Source: Duganella sp. CF402
GTDB taxonomy: Bacteria; Pseudomonadota; Gammaproteobacteria; Burkholderiales; Burkholderiaceae_D
Reading direction: 5' to 3'
Length of the DNA stretch: 64,000 nt
Assembly: GCF_900109645.1 (NCBI RefSeq)
Contig: NZ_FOBG01000001.1
Span: forward strand, 1-64,000
Part shown: piece after piece, positions 46,240 to 55,484 of the stretch
How the letters are laid out: every line of letters begins with the position of its first letter
Numbering within the stretch: position 1 is the stretch's first letter
The notes under the pieces: generated by a model
What the model saw: only the letters and a program-made list of their open reading frames with translations
Databases searched by the model: none
Told to the model about the DNA's origin: nothing
Translations under genes and position numbers: made by a program

Positions 46240-49200
46240 ATGTTCTTATCGGATTTTAGTATCAAGCGGCCCATCGCCACGATCGTCCTGATCGTTGCGA
46301 TGATGTGCCTCGGCCTGATGGCGCTCAACAAGCTGCGCGTCAACCAGAACCCGGACGTCGAAGTTCCGTTCATCGTGGTCAACATCCCGTATCCGGGCGC
46401 CTCGCCGGAGACGGTCGAGCGCGAGATCGTCAACCGCCTGGAAAAATCGCTGCAATCGATTACCGGCGTGACCGAGCTGAATAGCACGTCCTCGGAAGGC
46501 TATGCCAGCATCTTCATCAAGTTCAGCTTCAACAAGAACCTGATCGAGGCCTCGGACGAGATCCGCAACGCCATCGCGGCGGTGCGCTACAAGCTGCCGA
46601 TCGAGATGCGCGAACCTATCCTGCAGCGCATCGATCCGTCGGCGCAGCCGGTGATGCAGATGGCGCTGTCGTCCAACACCCAGAGCCACGCCGAGATCTC
46701 GCGCCTGGCCGAGGACAAGCTGGCCGACCGCTTCCGCGGCATCGACGGCGTCGCCTCGGTGAATATCGACGGCTCGCTCAAGCGCGAGCTGAGCGTGTTG
46801 CTGAAGGCGGAAAAACTGCGCGAGTACAACGTCTCGGTCGGCGACGTGGTCAACGCGCTGCGCAACCAGAACACCAACGCCCCGGTCGGCAAGGTGCGCG
46901 GCGAGCTCGATGAAAAGAGCATCCGCCTGGTTGGCCGCATCGAGCGTCCGGAAGAGTTCCAGCAAGTGGTGGTCAAGCGCAACGGCAACGAGCTGGTGCG
47001 CCTGTCGCAAGTGGCCACCATCCAGGACGGCTTTGCCGAAACCAATAGCCTGAGCGTGCGCTCCGGCAAACCGAACGTCGGCATTTCGGTGACCCGCTCG
47101 CGCGACGCCTCGACCGTGACCGTGGCCCGCAAAATCAAGGCGATGGCCGAGGAAATGCAGAAGGAAATGCAGCCCGGCACCAAGCTGGAGATCACCCAGG
47201 ATGACGGCGAAAACGCCGAAAGCAGCCTGGACAACGTGATCCACGCGCTGGTGTTCGGCGCCGGCCTGACCATCTTCGTGGTGTACGCCTTCCTGAACTC
47301 GTGGCGTTCGACCCTGATCACCGCGCTGTCGCTGCCGACCTCGGTGCTGGCGGCCTTCATCGGTGTCTGGCTGTGCGGCTTCACGCTGAACTTCATGACG
47401 CTGCTCGGCCTGTCGCTGGCGATCGGCGTGCTGATCGACGATGCCATCGTGGTGCGTGAAAACATCGTGCGCCACATGCAGATGGGCGCCGACCGCCGCA
47501 CTGCCGCGCTGCAAGGCACGGCCGAGATCGGCATGGCGGTGGCCGCGACCACCTTCTCGATCATGGCGGTGTTCATTCCGGTGGCCTTCATGCAGGGCAT
47601 CACCGGCGAGTGGTTCCGTCCATTCGCGCTGACCGTGACCTGCTCGGTGGCGGTGTCGCTGCTGATCTCGTTCACGCTGGACCCGATGCTGTCGGCCTTC
47701 TGGGGCGACCCGCCGGGCCACCACGACGCACCGCGCAAGGGCCTGGAGAAGTACTTCGCCAAATTCAACGTCTGGTTCGACCATCAGGCCGACCGCTACG
47801 GCAACGTGATCGAGTGGGCGCTGCACCACCGCCGTTCGATGGCCGTGATCGCGGTGGCGACCTTTGTCGGCGCGCTGGTCCTGCAAGGCAAGTTCGGTGG
47901 CGCCAGCTTCGTGCCGGCCTCGGACTGGGGCACCATCGCGATCGACGTGCGGACCCCGTCGTCGAGCTCGCTGGAGTACTCGCGCCTGAAACTGGAAAAG
48001 GCCGCCGTGATCGCCCGTTCGATCAAGGAAACCAAGGAAACCAATAGCTACGTCAACCTCAGCGGCGGCCGCATCTACGTGGACATCGGCAAGAAAACCG
48101 AGCGCGAGCGCGGTGCAGTCGAGGTCGCCAAGGAGTTGCGCGAGAAGCTGGCCGGCCTGGTCGGCGCCGAGTACACCGTGCTGGACGACCTGAGCAACGG
48201 CGCCCGCAAGCCGGTGCAGATCGAATTCACCGGCACCGATTCGCGCAAGCTGATGGAAATCACCAACGCCTTCATGGACCGCCTGCGCAAGGTGCCGGGC
48301 GCGGTCGACGTCGGCCTGTCGGAGATGGATCCGAAGGACGAGCTGCAGATCGAACTGAACCGTGGCCTGGCCAACTCGATGGGCATCGCCGCCGGCGACG
48401 CTGCGCAAGCGCTGCGGGTAGCGTTTGCCGGCATCGAGGTGGGCGACTGGGTCGACCCGACCGGCGAGTCGCGCGACGTCGCGGTGCGCCTGGCGCCGGA
48501 AGACCGCACCAGCGCCGAGAACATCGAGCGCCTGCCGATCGCCGTCTCCGGCACCAGCCAGATGGTGCCGCTGGACCAGATCGCCCGCGTGACGATGGGC
48601 AAGGGCCCGTCCACCATCAAGCACAAGGACGGCAAGCGCGTGATCTCGGTCAGCGCCAACGTCGAAGGCCGCTCGCCGGGCGAAGTCACCACCGACGCCA
48701 TGAAACTGGTCAAGGACATCGACTTCCCGCCGGGCTACGGCCTGGCGCTGGGCGGCGCCGGCAAGGACATGCAGGAAGTGTTCGGCGCGATGGGCATCGC
48801 CCTGATCGCCGGTATCGGCCTGATGTATTTGATCCTGGTGATGCAGTTCGGTTCCTTCACGGCGCCGATCGCGGTGATGCTGTCGCTGCCGCTGTCGCTG
48901 ATCGGCGTGGTGATCGGCCTGCTGCTGACCAATAGCACCATCAACCTGATGAGCCTGATCGGCGTGATCATGCTGATGGGCCTGGTCGCCAAGAACGCCA
49001 TCCTGCTGCTGGATGCGGCGCGCAAGCGCGAGGAAGAGGGCTTTGGCCGCGAGGACGCGCTGATGTACGCCGGCCGCATGCGCCTGCGTCCGATCCTGAT
49101 GACCACCTTTGCGCTGATCGCCGGCATGCTGCCGGTGGCCATCGGCCTGGGCGAGGGCGGCGAGTTCTACCGTCCGATGGCGATCGCCATCATTGGCGGC

Positions 49201-49482
49201 ACCATCACCTCCACGCTGCTGACCCTGCTGATGGTGCCGACCTTCTACGACAGCATCGAGATCAGCAAGGACCGCATGCTGGCCAAGTTCGGCCGCCGCG
49301 CCAGCCGCTGGTCGGCCGCGCCGGCCCTGCTGGTGACGCTGGTCGAGGCGCTGCTGACGCTGGTGTTTGTGCGCTTCCTGTTCCGCATGGTGATGAAGGC
49401 GGTGTACAAGCTGACCGGCCGTGGCGGCCCGAGCGCGCCGCCGCCGGCCGAACCGGTGGAAGATGAACGCAAGGTTGCTTAA
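46240..49482 (+). CDS. RND multidrug efflux pump, inner-membrane subunit (copy 2)
   Basis: 1080 residues in the AcrB/MdtB pattern with two repeats of six helices and large periplasmic loops. TM4 carries the proton-relay motif LAIGVLIDDAIVV, and the second repeat ends near LMGLVAKNAILLLDAARKRE. AGGAGG-like sequence precedes the ATG. After the last canonical helix it adds an extra hydrophobic segment (around 1030-1060) and an acidic/Pro tail, slightly longer than usual. Co-transcribed with the adaptor; a terminator follows. Confidence 0.93.
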   Translation: MFLSDFSIKRPIATIVLIVAMMCLGLMALNKLRVNQNPDVEVPFIVVNIPYPGASPETVEREIVNRLEKSLQSITGVTELNSTSSEGYASIFIKFSFNKNLIEASDEIRNAIAAVRYKLPIEMREPILQRIDPSAQPVMQMALSSNTQSHAEISRLAEDKLADRFRGIDGVASVNIDGSLKRELSVLLKAEKLREYNVSVGDVVNALRNQNTNAPVGKVRGELDEKSIRLVGRIERPEEFQQVVVKRNGNELVRLSQVATIQDGFAETNSLSVRSGKPNVGISVTRSRDASTVTVARKIKAMAEEMQKEMQPGTKLEITQDDGENAESSLDNVIHALVFGAGLTIFVVYAFLNSWRSTLITALSLPTSVLAAFIGVWLCGFTLNFMTLLGLSLAIGVLIDDAIVVRENIVRHMQMGADRRTAALQGTAEIGMAVAATTFSIMAVFIPVAFMQGITGEWFRPFALTVTCSVAVSLLISFTLDPMLSAFWGDPPGHHDAPRKGLEKYFAKFNVWFDHQADRYGNVIEWALHHRRSMAVIAVATFVGALVLQGKFGGASFVPASDWGTIAIDVRTPSSSSLEYSRLKLEKAAVIARSIKETKETNSYVNLSGGRIYVDIGKKTERERGAVEVAKELREKLAGLVGAEYTVLDDLSNGARKPVQIEFTGTDSRKLMEITNAFMDRLRKVPGAVDVGLSEMDPKDELQIELNRGLANSMGIAAGDAAQALRVAFAGIEVGDWVDPTGESRDVAVRLAPEDRTSAENIERLPIAVSGTSQMVPLDQIARVTMGKGPSTIKHKDGKRVISVSANVEGRSPGEVTTDAMKLVKDIDFPPGYGLALGGAGKDMQEVFGAMGIALIAGIGLMYLILVMQFGSFTAPIAVMLSLPLSLIGVVIGLLLTNSTINLMSLIGVIMLMGLVAKNAILLLDAARKREEEGFGREDALMYAGRMRLRPILMTTFALIAGMLPVAIGLGEGGEFYRPMAIAIIGGTITSTLLTLLMVPTFYDSIEISKDRMLAKFGRRASRWSAAPALLVTLVEALLTLVFVRFLFRMVMKAVYKLTGRGGPSAPPPAEPVEDERKVA

Positions 49483-49505
49483 AAGTATTTTTGATTAAGC
49501 ACGAG

Positions 49506-49529
49506 AAAGGGCCTTCGGGCCCTTTTTTT
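49506..49529 (+). terminator. Terminator after RND locus 2
   Basis: AAAGGGCC (49506-49513), loop TTCG, GGCCCTTT (49518-49525), then more Ts: an intrinsic terminator with an extra-stable tetraloop. It separates the pump from the following fadL. Confidence 0.92.
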
Positions 49530-49644
49530 ATTAATGAAATGCAGAGCGTTCGCTCGGTTTACTGGTTTTTGGTGTATGCTGCTGGCCTTCCCGTACCGTT
49601 TCGGCTATGGGACCCAATAAAACCATTCAAAAAGTGAGACTTCC

Positions 49645-51066
49645 ATGCAGCACAAATATCTCCCCCTGATTGTTGCGGCCGCCCTGAGCGCCATGTCCGT
49701 CGGCGCGCAAGCGTCGGGTTACCGTTTCGGTTCGCAGAGCGTGGCCGGCCAAGGCACGGCGGACGCCAACGGCGCCGAAGCCAACGACGCATCGACCATC
49801 TTCTACAACCCGGCCGGCCTGTCGCGCCTGGACGGCACGCAGATCAGCGTCGGCGCCACCGTGGTGGTGCCGCACTCGACCTACAAAGACACCGGCTCGA
49901 CCCACTTCACCGGCGCGCCGACCGGCGGCACCGCAGCCGATGGCTATGCACCGGATGCAGTGGCTGCACCGTCGCTGTACGTCAGCAAGAAGCTGAACGA
50001 CCAGTGGGCCGTGGGCCTGGGCCTGTTCGTACCGTACGGCGCCAAGCTGGACTACGGCAACAACTGGAACGGCCGCTACGCGCTGTCCAACATCAAGCTG
50101 GAAGCCATCACCCTGAACCCGTCGGTATCGTGGAAGCTGAACCAGCACCACGCCTTCGGCTTCGGCATCGACGCCGAGCACATGAAGGCCGAACTGGGCC
50201 AGGCAGTGGACGTGCCGGGTTCGATCGCCGCGCTGTCGAGCGGCGCCGGCGCTGCGCAAGGCGCGGCGCTGATCAAGCAGATCGCTGCCCTGGGCGGCAA
50301 TCCTGCGCTGCTGAAGACTGCGGGCGACGCCCACGGTTCGAACGACGGCCAGGACTGGGGCTGGGGCTTCAACCTGGGCTACCTGTTCACGCTGGATGAG
50401 AACACCCGCTTCGGCCTGGCATATCGCTCGTCGATCTCGCACCAGCTGAAGGGCAGCACCGTGTGGGACTTCTCGCAAGTGACCACCGACCCGATCGTCA
50501 ACAAGGTGCTGGCAGCGGCGTCGCACAAGGTCAACTCGGCCGCGCTGGTGCGCCTGCGTACGCCGGAAACCCTGTCGGCCAACGTGTTCCACCAGTTCGA
50601 TTCGAAGTGGGCCGGCATGGCGGACGTGACCTTCTCGCGCCACAACCGCATGGGCGACCTGCACATCGAATTCCCGGGCACCGGCGAAGGCGATGAAGTG
50701 ATCCGCCAGCAGTGGAAAAACACCGTGCGCGTTTCGCTGGGCGGCAACTACGCCTACAACGAAAACCTGACCCTGCGCGCCGGCGTGGCGTACGACGAGT
50801 CGCCAGTGCAGAGCGCCGAGCTGACCCACCCAGCACTGCCGGACAGCGACCGCATGCAGTACTCCTTCGGCGCCAACTGGAAACTGAGCCCACGTTCGTC
50901 GATCGATCTGGCGTACAGCTTCCTGGACTTCAAGGACGCGAAGATCAACTACACCAACCAGTGCAACCCGCTCGCAACCGCCTGCACCGGCAACGGCGAA
51001 ACCACCCGTGGCGTGTACAAGACCCACCTGTCGCTGATCGGCATCGCCTACAACTACAAGTTCTGA
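49645..51066 (+). CDS. FadL/OmpP1-family outer membrane channel (copy 2)
   Basis: 473 residues with a signal peptide ending AQASG and the same hatch motifs as copy 1 (SGYRFGSQSV, DASTIFYNPAGLSRLDG), ending YNYKF. The two proteins align along their whole length with many identities, so they arose by duplication. It imports hydrophobic substrates such as long-chain fatty acids across the outer membrane. It is transcribed on its own, since terminators lie on both sides; the 162-base upstream gap has no clear consensus promoter. Confidence 0.92.
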   Translation: MQHKYLPLIVAAALSAMSVGAQASGYRFGSQSVAGQGTADANGAEANDASTIFYNPAGLSRLDGTQISVGATVVVPHSTYKDTGSTHFTGAPTGGTAADGYAPDAVAAPSLYVSKKLNDQWAVGLGLFVPYGAKLDYGNNWNGRYALSNIKLEAITLNPSVSWKLNQHHAFGFGIDAEHMKAELGQAVDVPGSIAALSSGAGAAQGAALIKQIAALGGNPALLKTAGDAHGSNDGQDWGWGFNLGYLFTLDENTRFGLAYRSSISHQLKGSTVWDFSQVTTDPIVNKVLAAASHKVNSAALVRLRTPETLSANVFHQFDSKWAGMADVTFSRHNRMGDLHIEFPGTGEGDEVIRQQWKNTVRVSLGGNYAYNENLTLRAGVAYDESPVQSAELTHPALPDSDRMQYSFGANWKLSPRSSIDLAYSFLDFKDAKINYTNQCNPLATACTGNGETTRGVYKTHLSLIGIAYNYKF

Positions 51067-51085
51067 TTAAGAATTTGACAGTCTG

Positions 51086-51113
51086 AAAGCCCGGCCGTTG
51101 CCGGGCTTTTTTT
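51086..51113. terminator. Terminator between fadL copy 2 and the Rpn gene
   Basis: AAAGCCCGGC (51086-51095), loop CGTT, GCCGGGCTTT (51100-51109) then Ts. The stop codon of the convergent nuclease gene lies at the end of the T-run, and the A-tract on the other side could let it work for both strands. Confidence 0.9.
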
Positions 51114-52149
51114 ATCCCAATATTTGCTTCAGCGATTGCGCCATGACGAGCGCATCGCTCCATGCCTCCACCTGAGCCCGGCTGGCCTTGGCCAGCTTTT
51201 TGCGGGCAGTTGGCGGCAACGGCCCGAAACGCTGCGTGAGCTGCCGCTCCAGTAGCGCGGCCGCGCCTTCCTTGCGTCCTTGTTCCAGTCCTTGCTCAAG
51301 TCCTTGCTCAAGCCCTTGCTCCAAGCCTTGCTCCAAGCCTTGCTCAAGCCCTTGCTCAATCCCTTTCTTGAAGCCCTTCCTCATGCCGTTGTCGATGAAG
51401 GTTTGCTCCACTTGGTTGTACAGTCTCATTTCGTGCTCCTTTTCCCATCGGGATATAGCCTTTAGATAGCGTCTGTTGTGTACCTCTGGCAAAGTCATCA
51501 TCCAGTTGATCACATTGAGTAAGGTGATTATGCGCTTGCCGCTCCATCGATGTTGGTACACTAGCTTGGTCAAGTGCAGCTTGGCTGCGTAGCATTTCTC
51601 CGGATCGTGATGAGTCTGCTGCGTACGCAGATGGACCAACGTAATCCAGCCAAATGGATTGTGCGAGGCTTCCAGCGCTTGAATGTCGGTAGCGTAATCG
51701 AGTAGCTTGGCTACGCCAAAAGAGAATTCCGTCGCCGTACTGTCCAGCTGCTCATGGAAGCTGCTCGGACGCCACTGGGGACGTTCGTCGGCAAGCAGTG
51801 CCAAGCTAATGACTGGCAAGCCGTATGCCTCGCGTATGCGTTCATGGTAGTCGTGCATGCGGCGAGCCAGTCGGGCGTCGCGCTGTGCCTGGATTTCGAT
51901 GTGGATCAACACCCGCTGACCGTCACTATCGCGCAGGCACACCTCGGCCAGCTTGTCGGCCACCATGATGCCGGCCGGGGCGCCGAAGCCGAACCGGGCC
52001 AGTTCCTTGTCGCGAAAACGTGGTCGTTGGCGCCAATCGATGCGGGCGCTGGTGTCGGGGAAGTAGAAATCGAGGAAGGGGCGGAAAGCATGCGATAGCG
52101 CGGCTTTCCACGGCAGATCATAACGGGCGGGCGGGGCGGTATTGGGCAT
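51112..52149 (-). CDS. Rpn-family PD-(D/E)XK nuclease / transposase-like protein
   Basis: 345 residues from the ATG at 52149; ATGs at 52185 and 52197 would add 12-16 residues encoded in a hairpin, and homologues usually start near YDLPWKAAL. The N-terminal half shows the Rpn pattern ADKLAEV then VLIHIEIQAQRD, the PD-(D/E)XK active-site strand with the E-x-Q ending. The middle is helical, then comes a run of seven EQGL-type units and a DUF4351-like tail. Rpn proteins are DNA endonucleases that promote recombination and are often variable between strains. It stands alone between convergent and upstream genes. Confidence 0.8.
   Translation of the reverse strand: MPNTAPPARYDLPWKAALSHAFRPFLDFYFPDTSARIDWRQRPRFRDKELARFGFGAPAGIMVADKLAEVCLRDSDGQRVLIHIEIQAQRDARLARRMHDYHERIREAYGLPVISLALLADERPQWRPSSFHEQLDSTATEFSFGVAKLLDYATDIQALEASHNPFGWITLVHLRTQQTHHDPEKCYAAKLHLTKLVYQHRWSGKRIITLLNVINWMMTLPEVHNRRYLKAISRWEKEHEMRLYNQVEQTFIDNGMRKGFKKGIEQGLEQGLEQGLEQGLEQGLEQGLEQGRKEGAAALLERQLTQRFGPLPPTARKKLAKASRAQVEAWSDALVMAQSLKQILG
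51281..51364. repeat. 12-bp minisatellite in the Rpn gene (7 units)
   Basis: Seven imperfect 12-bp units (type TGCTCAAGCCCT) run without gaps and encode (I/L)EQG repeated seven times. Units keep the reading frame, so copy-number change would lengthen or shorten a helix without a frameshift. Confidence 0.9.
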
Positions 52150-52150
52150 T

Positions 52151-52177
52151 TGCCCAGTCTGCAGCCAGACTGGGGCA
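52151..52177. other. Hairpin at the 5' end of the Rpn gene
   Basis: CCCAGTCTG (52153-52161) and CAGACTGGG (52166-52174) form a perfect 9-bp stem with a CAGC loop in the gap after tcyP. It lies directly before the chosen nuclease ATG. There is no T-run, so it may attenuate or stabilise the message rather than terminate it. Confidence 0.55.
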
Positions 52178-52209
52178 TGCCTCATGACAAACTGCAAAGC
52201 AAAGCTTTT

Positions 52210-53610
52210 TTATGCGGCCTTGCGTTCGCTGTCGAGCGGCGGTTCGGCGTCGCTGTTGAAAATGGCGTGGTCGGTTTCGCCGAGCACGCGGCTGGCGACG
52301 GCGCCGGCGGTCACCGAGCCGCTGACGTTGAGCGCGGTACGGCCCATGTCGATCAGTGGTTCGATCGAAATCAGCAGGCCGGCCAGCGCCACCGGCAAAT
52401 TCATCGACGACAGCACGATCAGCGCCGCAAAGGTGGCGCCGCCGCCGACGCCGGCCACGCCCACCGAACCGATCGTGATGATGGCCAGCAGCGGCGCGAT
52501 AAAGCCCAGCGTGAACGGATCCACGCCCACCGTCGGCGCGATCATCACCGCCAGCATGGCCGGGTAGATGCCGGCGCAGCCGTTCTGGCCGATGGTGGCG
52601 CCAAACGAGGCGGCAAAGTTGGCGATGCCTTCCGGCGTGCCCAGGCGCGTGGTCTGGGTCTGCACGCTCATCGGGATGGCGCCGGCGCTGCTGCGCGAGG
52701 TGAAGGCAAAGGTCAGCAGCGGCAGGATCTTCTGGGTCCAGCGCAGCGGATTCAGGCCCAGGCCGCTGACGATCAGCAGGTGCACGCCAAACATCAGCAG
52801 CAGCGCGCTGTACGAGGCCAGCACGAAGTCGATCAGGTGCAGGATGTCGGTGTAGCTGGAGCTCGACACCACTTGCGCCATCAGCGCGAACACGCCGTAC
52901 GGCGTCAGGCGCAACACCAGCGTCACGATGCGCATCACGATGGCGTGCGCCACCTGCACGAAGCGCTCGAACGAGGCGAAGATGTCCGGCTTCTTGTCAT
53001 GGATGCCGGTGGCGGCGATGCCGATGAACACCGAGAAGATCACCACCGCGATGGTGGAGGTCTTGCGCCCGCCGGTCATGTCGAGGAAGGGATTGGCCGG
53101 GATGAAGCTCAGCAGCATGCTCGGCAGCGAAATCGCCTGCGCCGCTTCCACCTTGCCTTGCAGGTAGATGCCGCGCGCGATGTCGGCGGCCGAGGCGGTC
53201 AGGCCGACCGCCGTCAGGCTGAAGGCCTTGGCCATCAGGATGCCGATGCTGGCCGCCACCAGCGTGGTCACCATCAGCGTGCCGATGGTCACGGCGCTGA
53301 TCTTGCCCAGCGAATTGATGCCTTTCAGTTTCAGGATGGCCGAAATGATGGACACCATAATCAGCGGCATCACGATCATTTGCAGCAGCTTGACGTAGCC
53401 GCTGCCGACGATGTCGAGATAGTCGCCGGTGGTCTTCACCTCGGCCGACCCGGCGCCGTAGATCGCCTGCAGCACCGCACCCAGCAGCACGCCCAGCCCC
53501 ATGCCGGTGAATACGCGCACCGAAAAGGACGCATGCTTGCGTTGTTGCGCATACAGCAGGCCCAGCAGGGCCAGCGCCGCCAGCAGGTTGAGAATCACAT
53601 TGATCGTCAT
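52210..53610 (-). CDS. tcyP: L-cystine/dicarboxylate-type symporter (TcyP-like)
   Basis: 466 residues of the dicarboxylate/amino acid:cation symporter family with about eight membrane helices and two re-entrant loops. The start (VILNLLAALALLGLLYAQQRKHASFSVRV is the first helix region), LQMIVMPLIMVSIISAI, the serine-rich SRSSAGAIPMSVQT loop and the GQNGCAGIYPAMLAVM segment match the cystine importer TcyP (YdjN) better than DctA or GltP. It takes up cystine with protons or sodium. Monocistronic or weakly linked to the nuclease gene. Confidence 0.85.
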   Translation of the reverse strand: MTINVILNLLAALALLGLLYAQQRKHASFSVRVFTGMGLGVLLGAVLQAIYGAGSAEVKTTGDYLDIVGSGYVKLLQMIVMPLIMVSIISAILKLKGINSLGKISAVTIGTLMVTTLVAASIGILMAKAFSLTAVGLTASAADIARGIYLQGKVEAAQAISLPSMLLSFIPANPFLDMTGGRKTSTIAVVIFSVFIGIAATGIHDKKPDIFASFERFVQVAHAIVMRIVTLVLRLTPYGVFALMAQVVSSSSYTDILHLIDFVLASYSALLLMFGVHLLIVSGLGLNPLRWTQKILPLLTFAFTSRSSAGAIPMSVQTQTTRLGTPEGIANFAASFGATIGQNGCAGIYPAMLAVMIAPTVGVDPFTLGFIAPLLAIITIGSVGVAGVGGGATFAALIVLSSMNLPVALAGLLISIEPLIDMGRTALNVSGSVTAGAVASRVLGETDHAIFNSDAEPPLDSERKAA

Positions 53611-53775
53611 GGCTTATCCTTTACTACATCTCTGAAGCGAATCGTGCATTTTATCTGTCCTCTTAGACGGTTATTCGAATATTTGGCTATATAGGCATGC
53701 TAATTTCGCATATAGAAAGTGTTGTAAGTTATTTCGGTGTGGAAATTTGTGAAACTCTGTGAAGTTTTCGGGCGC

Positions 53776-53781
53776 TACAAT
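53776..53781 (+). promoter_or_regulatory. Possible promoter -10 of the MCP gene
   Basis: TACAAT lies 32 bases upstream of the chemoreceptor ATG; no good -35 is visible. The 203-base gap 53611-53813 is AT-rich and otherwise shows nothing I can name. AAGGAG precedes the ATG. Confidence 0.35.
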
Positions 53782-53813
53782 GCTCAGACTTCCCACCTGC
53801 AAGGAGTAGTGGC

Positions 53814-55484
53814 ATGGCTACCATGAAAGTAGGCACCCGGCTGAGCCTGGGCTTTGGACTGGTGTTGGCGTTGTTGATGCTGGTCTCCGTGCTGGGGGTG
53901 TTTAACATGAGCACGATCCATGCCCAGCTGGAACGCATCGTCAACGAAAACGCCGTCAAGACGCAGATGGTGAGCGAGATGTCGGAATCGGTGCACATCG
54001 TGGCGCGGGTGACGCGCAGCGTGGTGCTGCTCAGCGATGAAGCGGCGATCCGGCGCGAAATGGAAAAATCCGCCAAGGCGCGCGCCGTCTACAACCATGC
54101 GGTGGACGAATTGGCCAAGCTGCCGGCCACGCCCAAGGGCGTGGAAATCCGCGAGCGCATCGCCGCCCAGGCCAAGCTCACGCGCCCACTGAACGACAGG
54201 GTGTTCGAGCTGGCGCTGGCCAACAAGGATGAGGAAGCCACCGAGGTGCTGATGAAGCAGGCCGGCCCGCTGACCCAAAGCTGGCAGGACGTGATGGATG
54301 AATACGCGGCGCTGCAGAAGGAAAACAACGAGAGCGCCGCCAGCGCCGCCAGCGCCGCCTACCAGCGCGCGCGGCTGCTGATGCTGGTGCTGAGCGGCGT
54401 GGCCATCGTGGTCGGCGCGGTGGCGGCGACCATCATTGCGCGCGGCCTGCTGCGCCAGCTCGGCGGCGAACCGGACTACGCCGCCGCGATTGCCGGCCGC
54501 ATCGCCTCGGGCGACCTGACGGTGGTGGTGGATACCCACAGCAACGACAGCCACAGCATGCTGCACGCCATGAAGATGATGCGCGACGCGCTGGCCCGCA
54601 TCGTGGCCGAGGTGCGCACCGGCACCGAGACCATCGCCTCGGCCTCGAGCCAGATCGCCAGCGGCAACCAGGACCTGTCTTCGCGTACCGAGCAGCAAGC
54701 CAGCTCGCTGGAAGAAACCGCCTCCTCGATGGAAGAGCTGACCAGCGCGGTGCGCGCCAACAACGACAACGCGCGCCAGGCCAATCAGCTGGCGCAGTCG
54801 GCCTCGGCGGTGGCGCAGCAGGGCGGCGCGGTGGTGTCGCAGGTGGTCGATACGATGGGCGCGATCAATGAGTCCTCGCGCAAGATTGTCGACATCATTT
54901 CGGTGATCGACGGCATCGCCTTCCAGACCAATATCCTGGCGCTGAATGCGGCGGTGGAGGCGGCCCGTGCCGGCGAGCAGGGGCGTGGCTTCGCGGTGGT
55001 GGCGTCGGAGGTGCGCACGCTGGCGCAGCGTTCGGCCTCGGCCGCCAAGGAAATCAAGGAACTGATCGGCACCTCGGTGGAGAAGGTGGAGATCGGCAGC
55101 AAACTGGTCGAGCAGGCCGGCCAGACGATGGACGAGGTAGTGGCCAGCGTGCAGCGCGTGACCGACATCATGGCCGAGATTTCCACCGCCGGCGACGAGC
55201 AGAGCGCCGGCATCGAGCAGATCAACCAGGCCGTCAGCGAGATGGACACGGTGACGCAGCAGAATGCCGCGCTGGTGGAGGAGGCCGCTGCGGCGGCCGA
55301 GGCCATGCAGAACCAGGCGGCCAACCTCGAGCGCGTGGTCAGCGTGTTCCGCCTGGACGGCATGGCGGACGCGCCGCTTGGCGCAACGCCGGTGCCGATG
55401 CAACGATCATCCGGCGGGCCGGGCCGGCCTCACAGCCAGATATCGAAAGCGGTGGTGCGCTTGCCGGTGGCGGCCAGCCGGTAA
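53814..55484 (+). CDS. Methyl-accepting chemotaxis protein
   Basis: 556 residues: TM1 (about 10-33), a periplasmic four-helix-bundle sensor (about 34-188), TM2 (about 189-212), HAMP, and a Tsr-like signalling domain with tip [25 protein letters not shown], given here only as the segment near residues 363-388. The tip differs from WspA, so it probably serves the flagellar or another chemosensory array. The last 55 bases overlap the convergent kinase gene, so the C-terminal tail (after VSVFRLDG) is atypical. No C-terminal CheR-binding pentapeptide is seen. Confidence 0.92.
   Translation: MATMKVGTRLSLGFGLVLALLMLVSVLGVFNMSTIHAQLERIVNENAVKTQMVSEMSESVHIVARVTRSVVLLSDEAAIRREMEKSAKARAVYNHAVDELAKLPATPKGVEIRERIAAQAKLTRPLNDRVFELALANKDEEATEVLMKQAGPLTQSWQDVMDEYAALQKENNESAASAASAAYQRARLLMLVLSGVAIVVGAVAATIIARGLLRQLGGEPDYAAAIAGRIASGDLTVVVDTHSNDSHSMLHAMKMMRDALARIVAEVRTGTETIASASSQIASGNQDLSSRTEQQASSLEETASSMEELTSAVRANNDNARQANQLAQSASAVAQQGGAVVSQVVDTMGAINESSRKIVDIISVIDGIAFQTNILALNAAVEAARAGEQGRGFAVVASEVRTLAQRSASAAKEIKELIGTSVEKVEIGSKLVEQAGQTMDEVVASVQRVTDIMAEISTAGDEQSAGIEQINQAVSEMDTVTQQNAALVEEAAAAAEAMQNQAANLERVVSVFRLDGMADAPLGATPVPMQRSSGGPGRPHSQISKAVVRLPVAASR

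Noticed and set aside
51281..51364. CRISPR-like repeat array
   Set aside because: The units are 12 bp, contiguous without spacers, and code for an EQGL helix.
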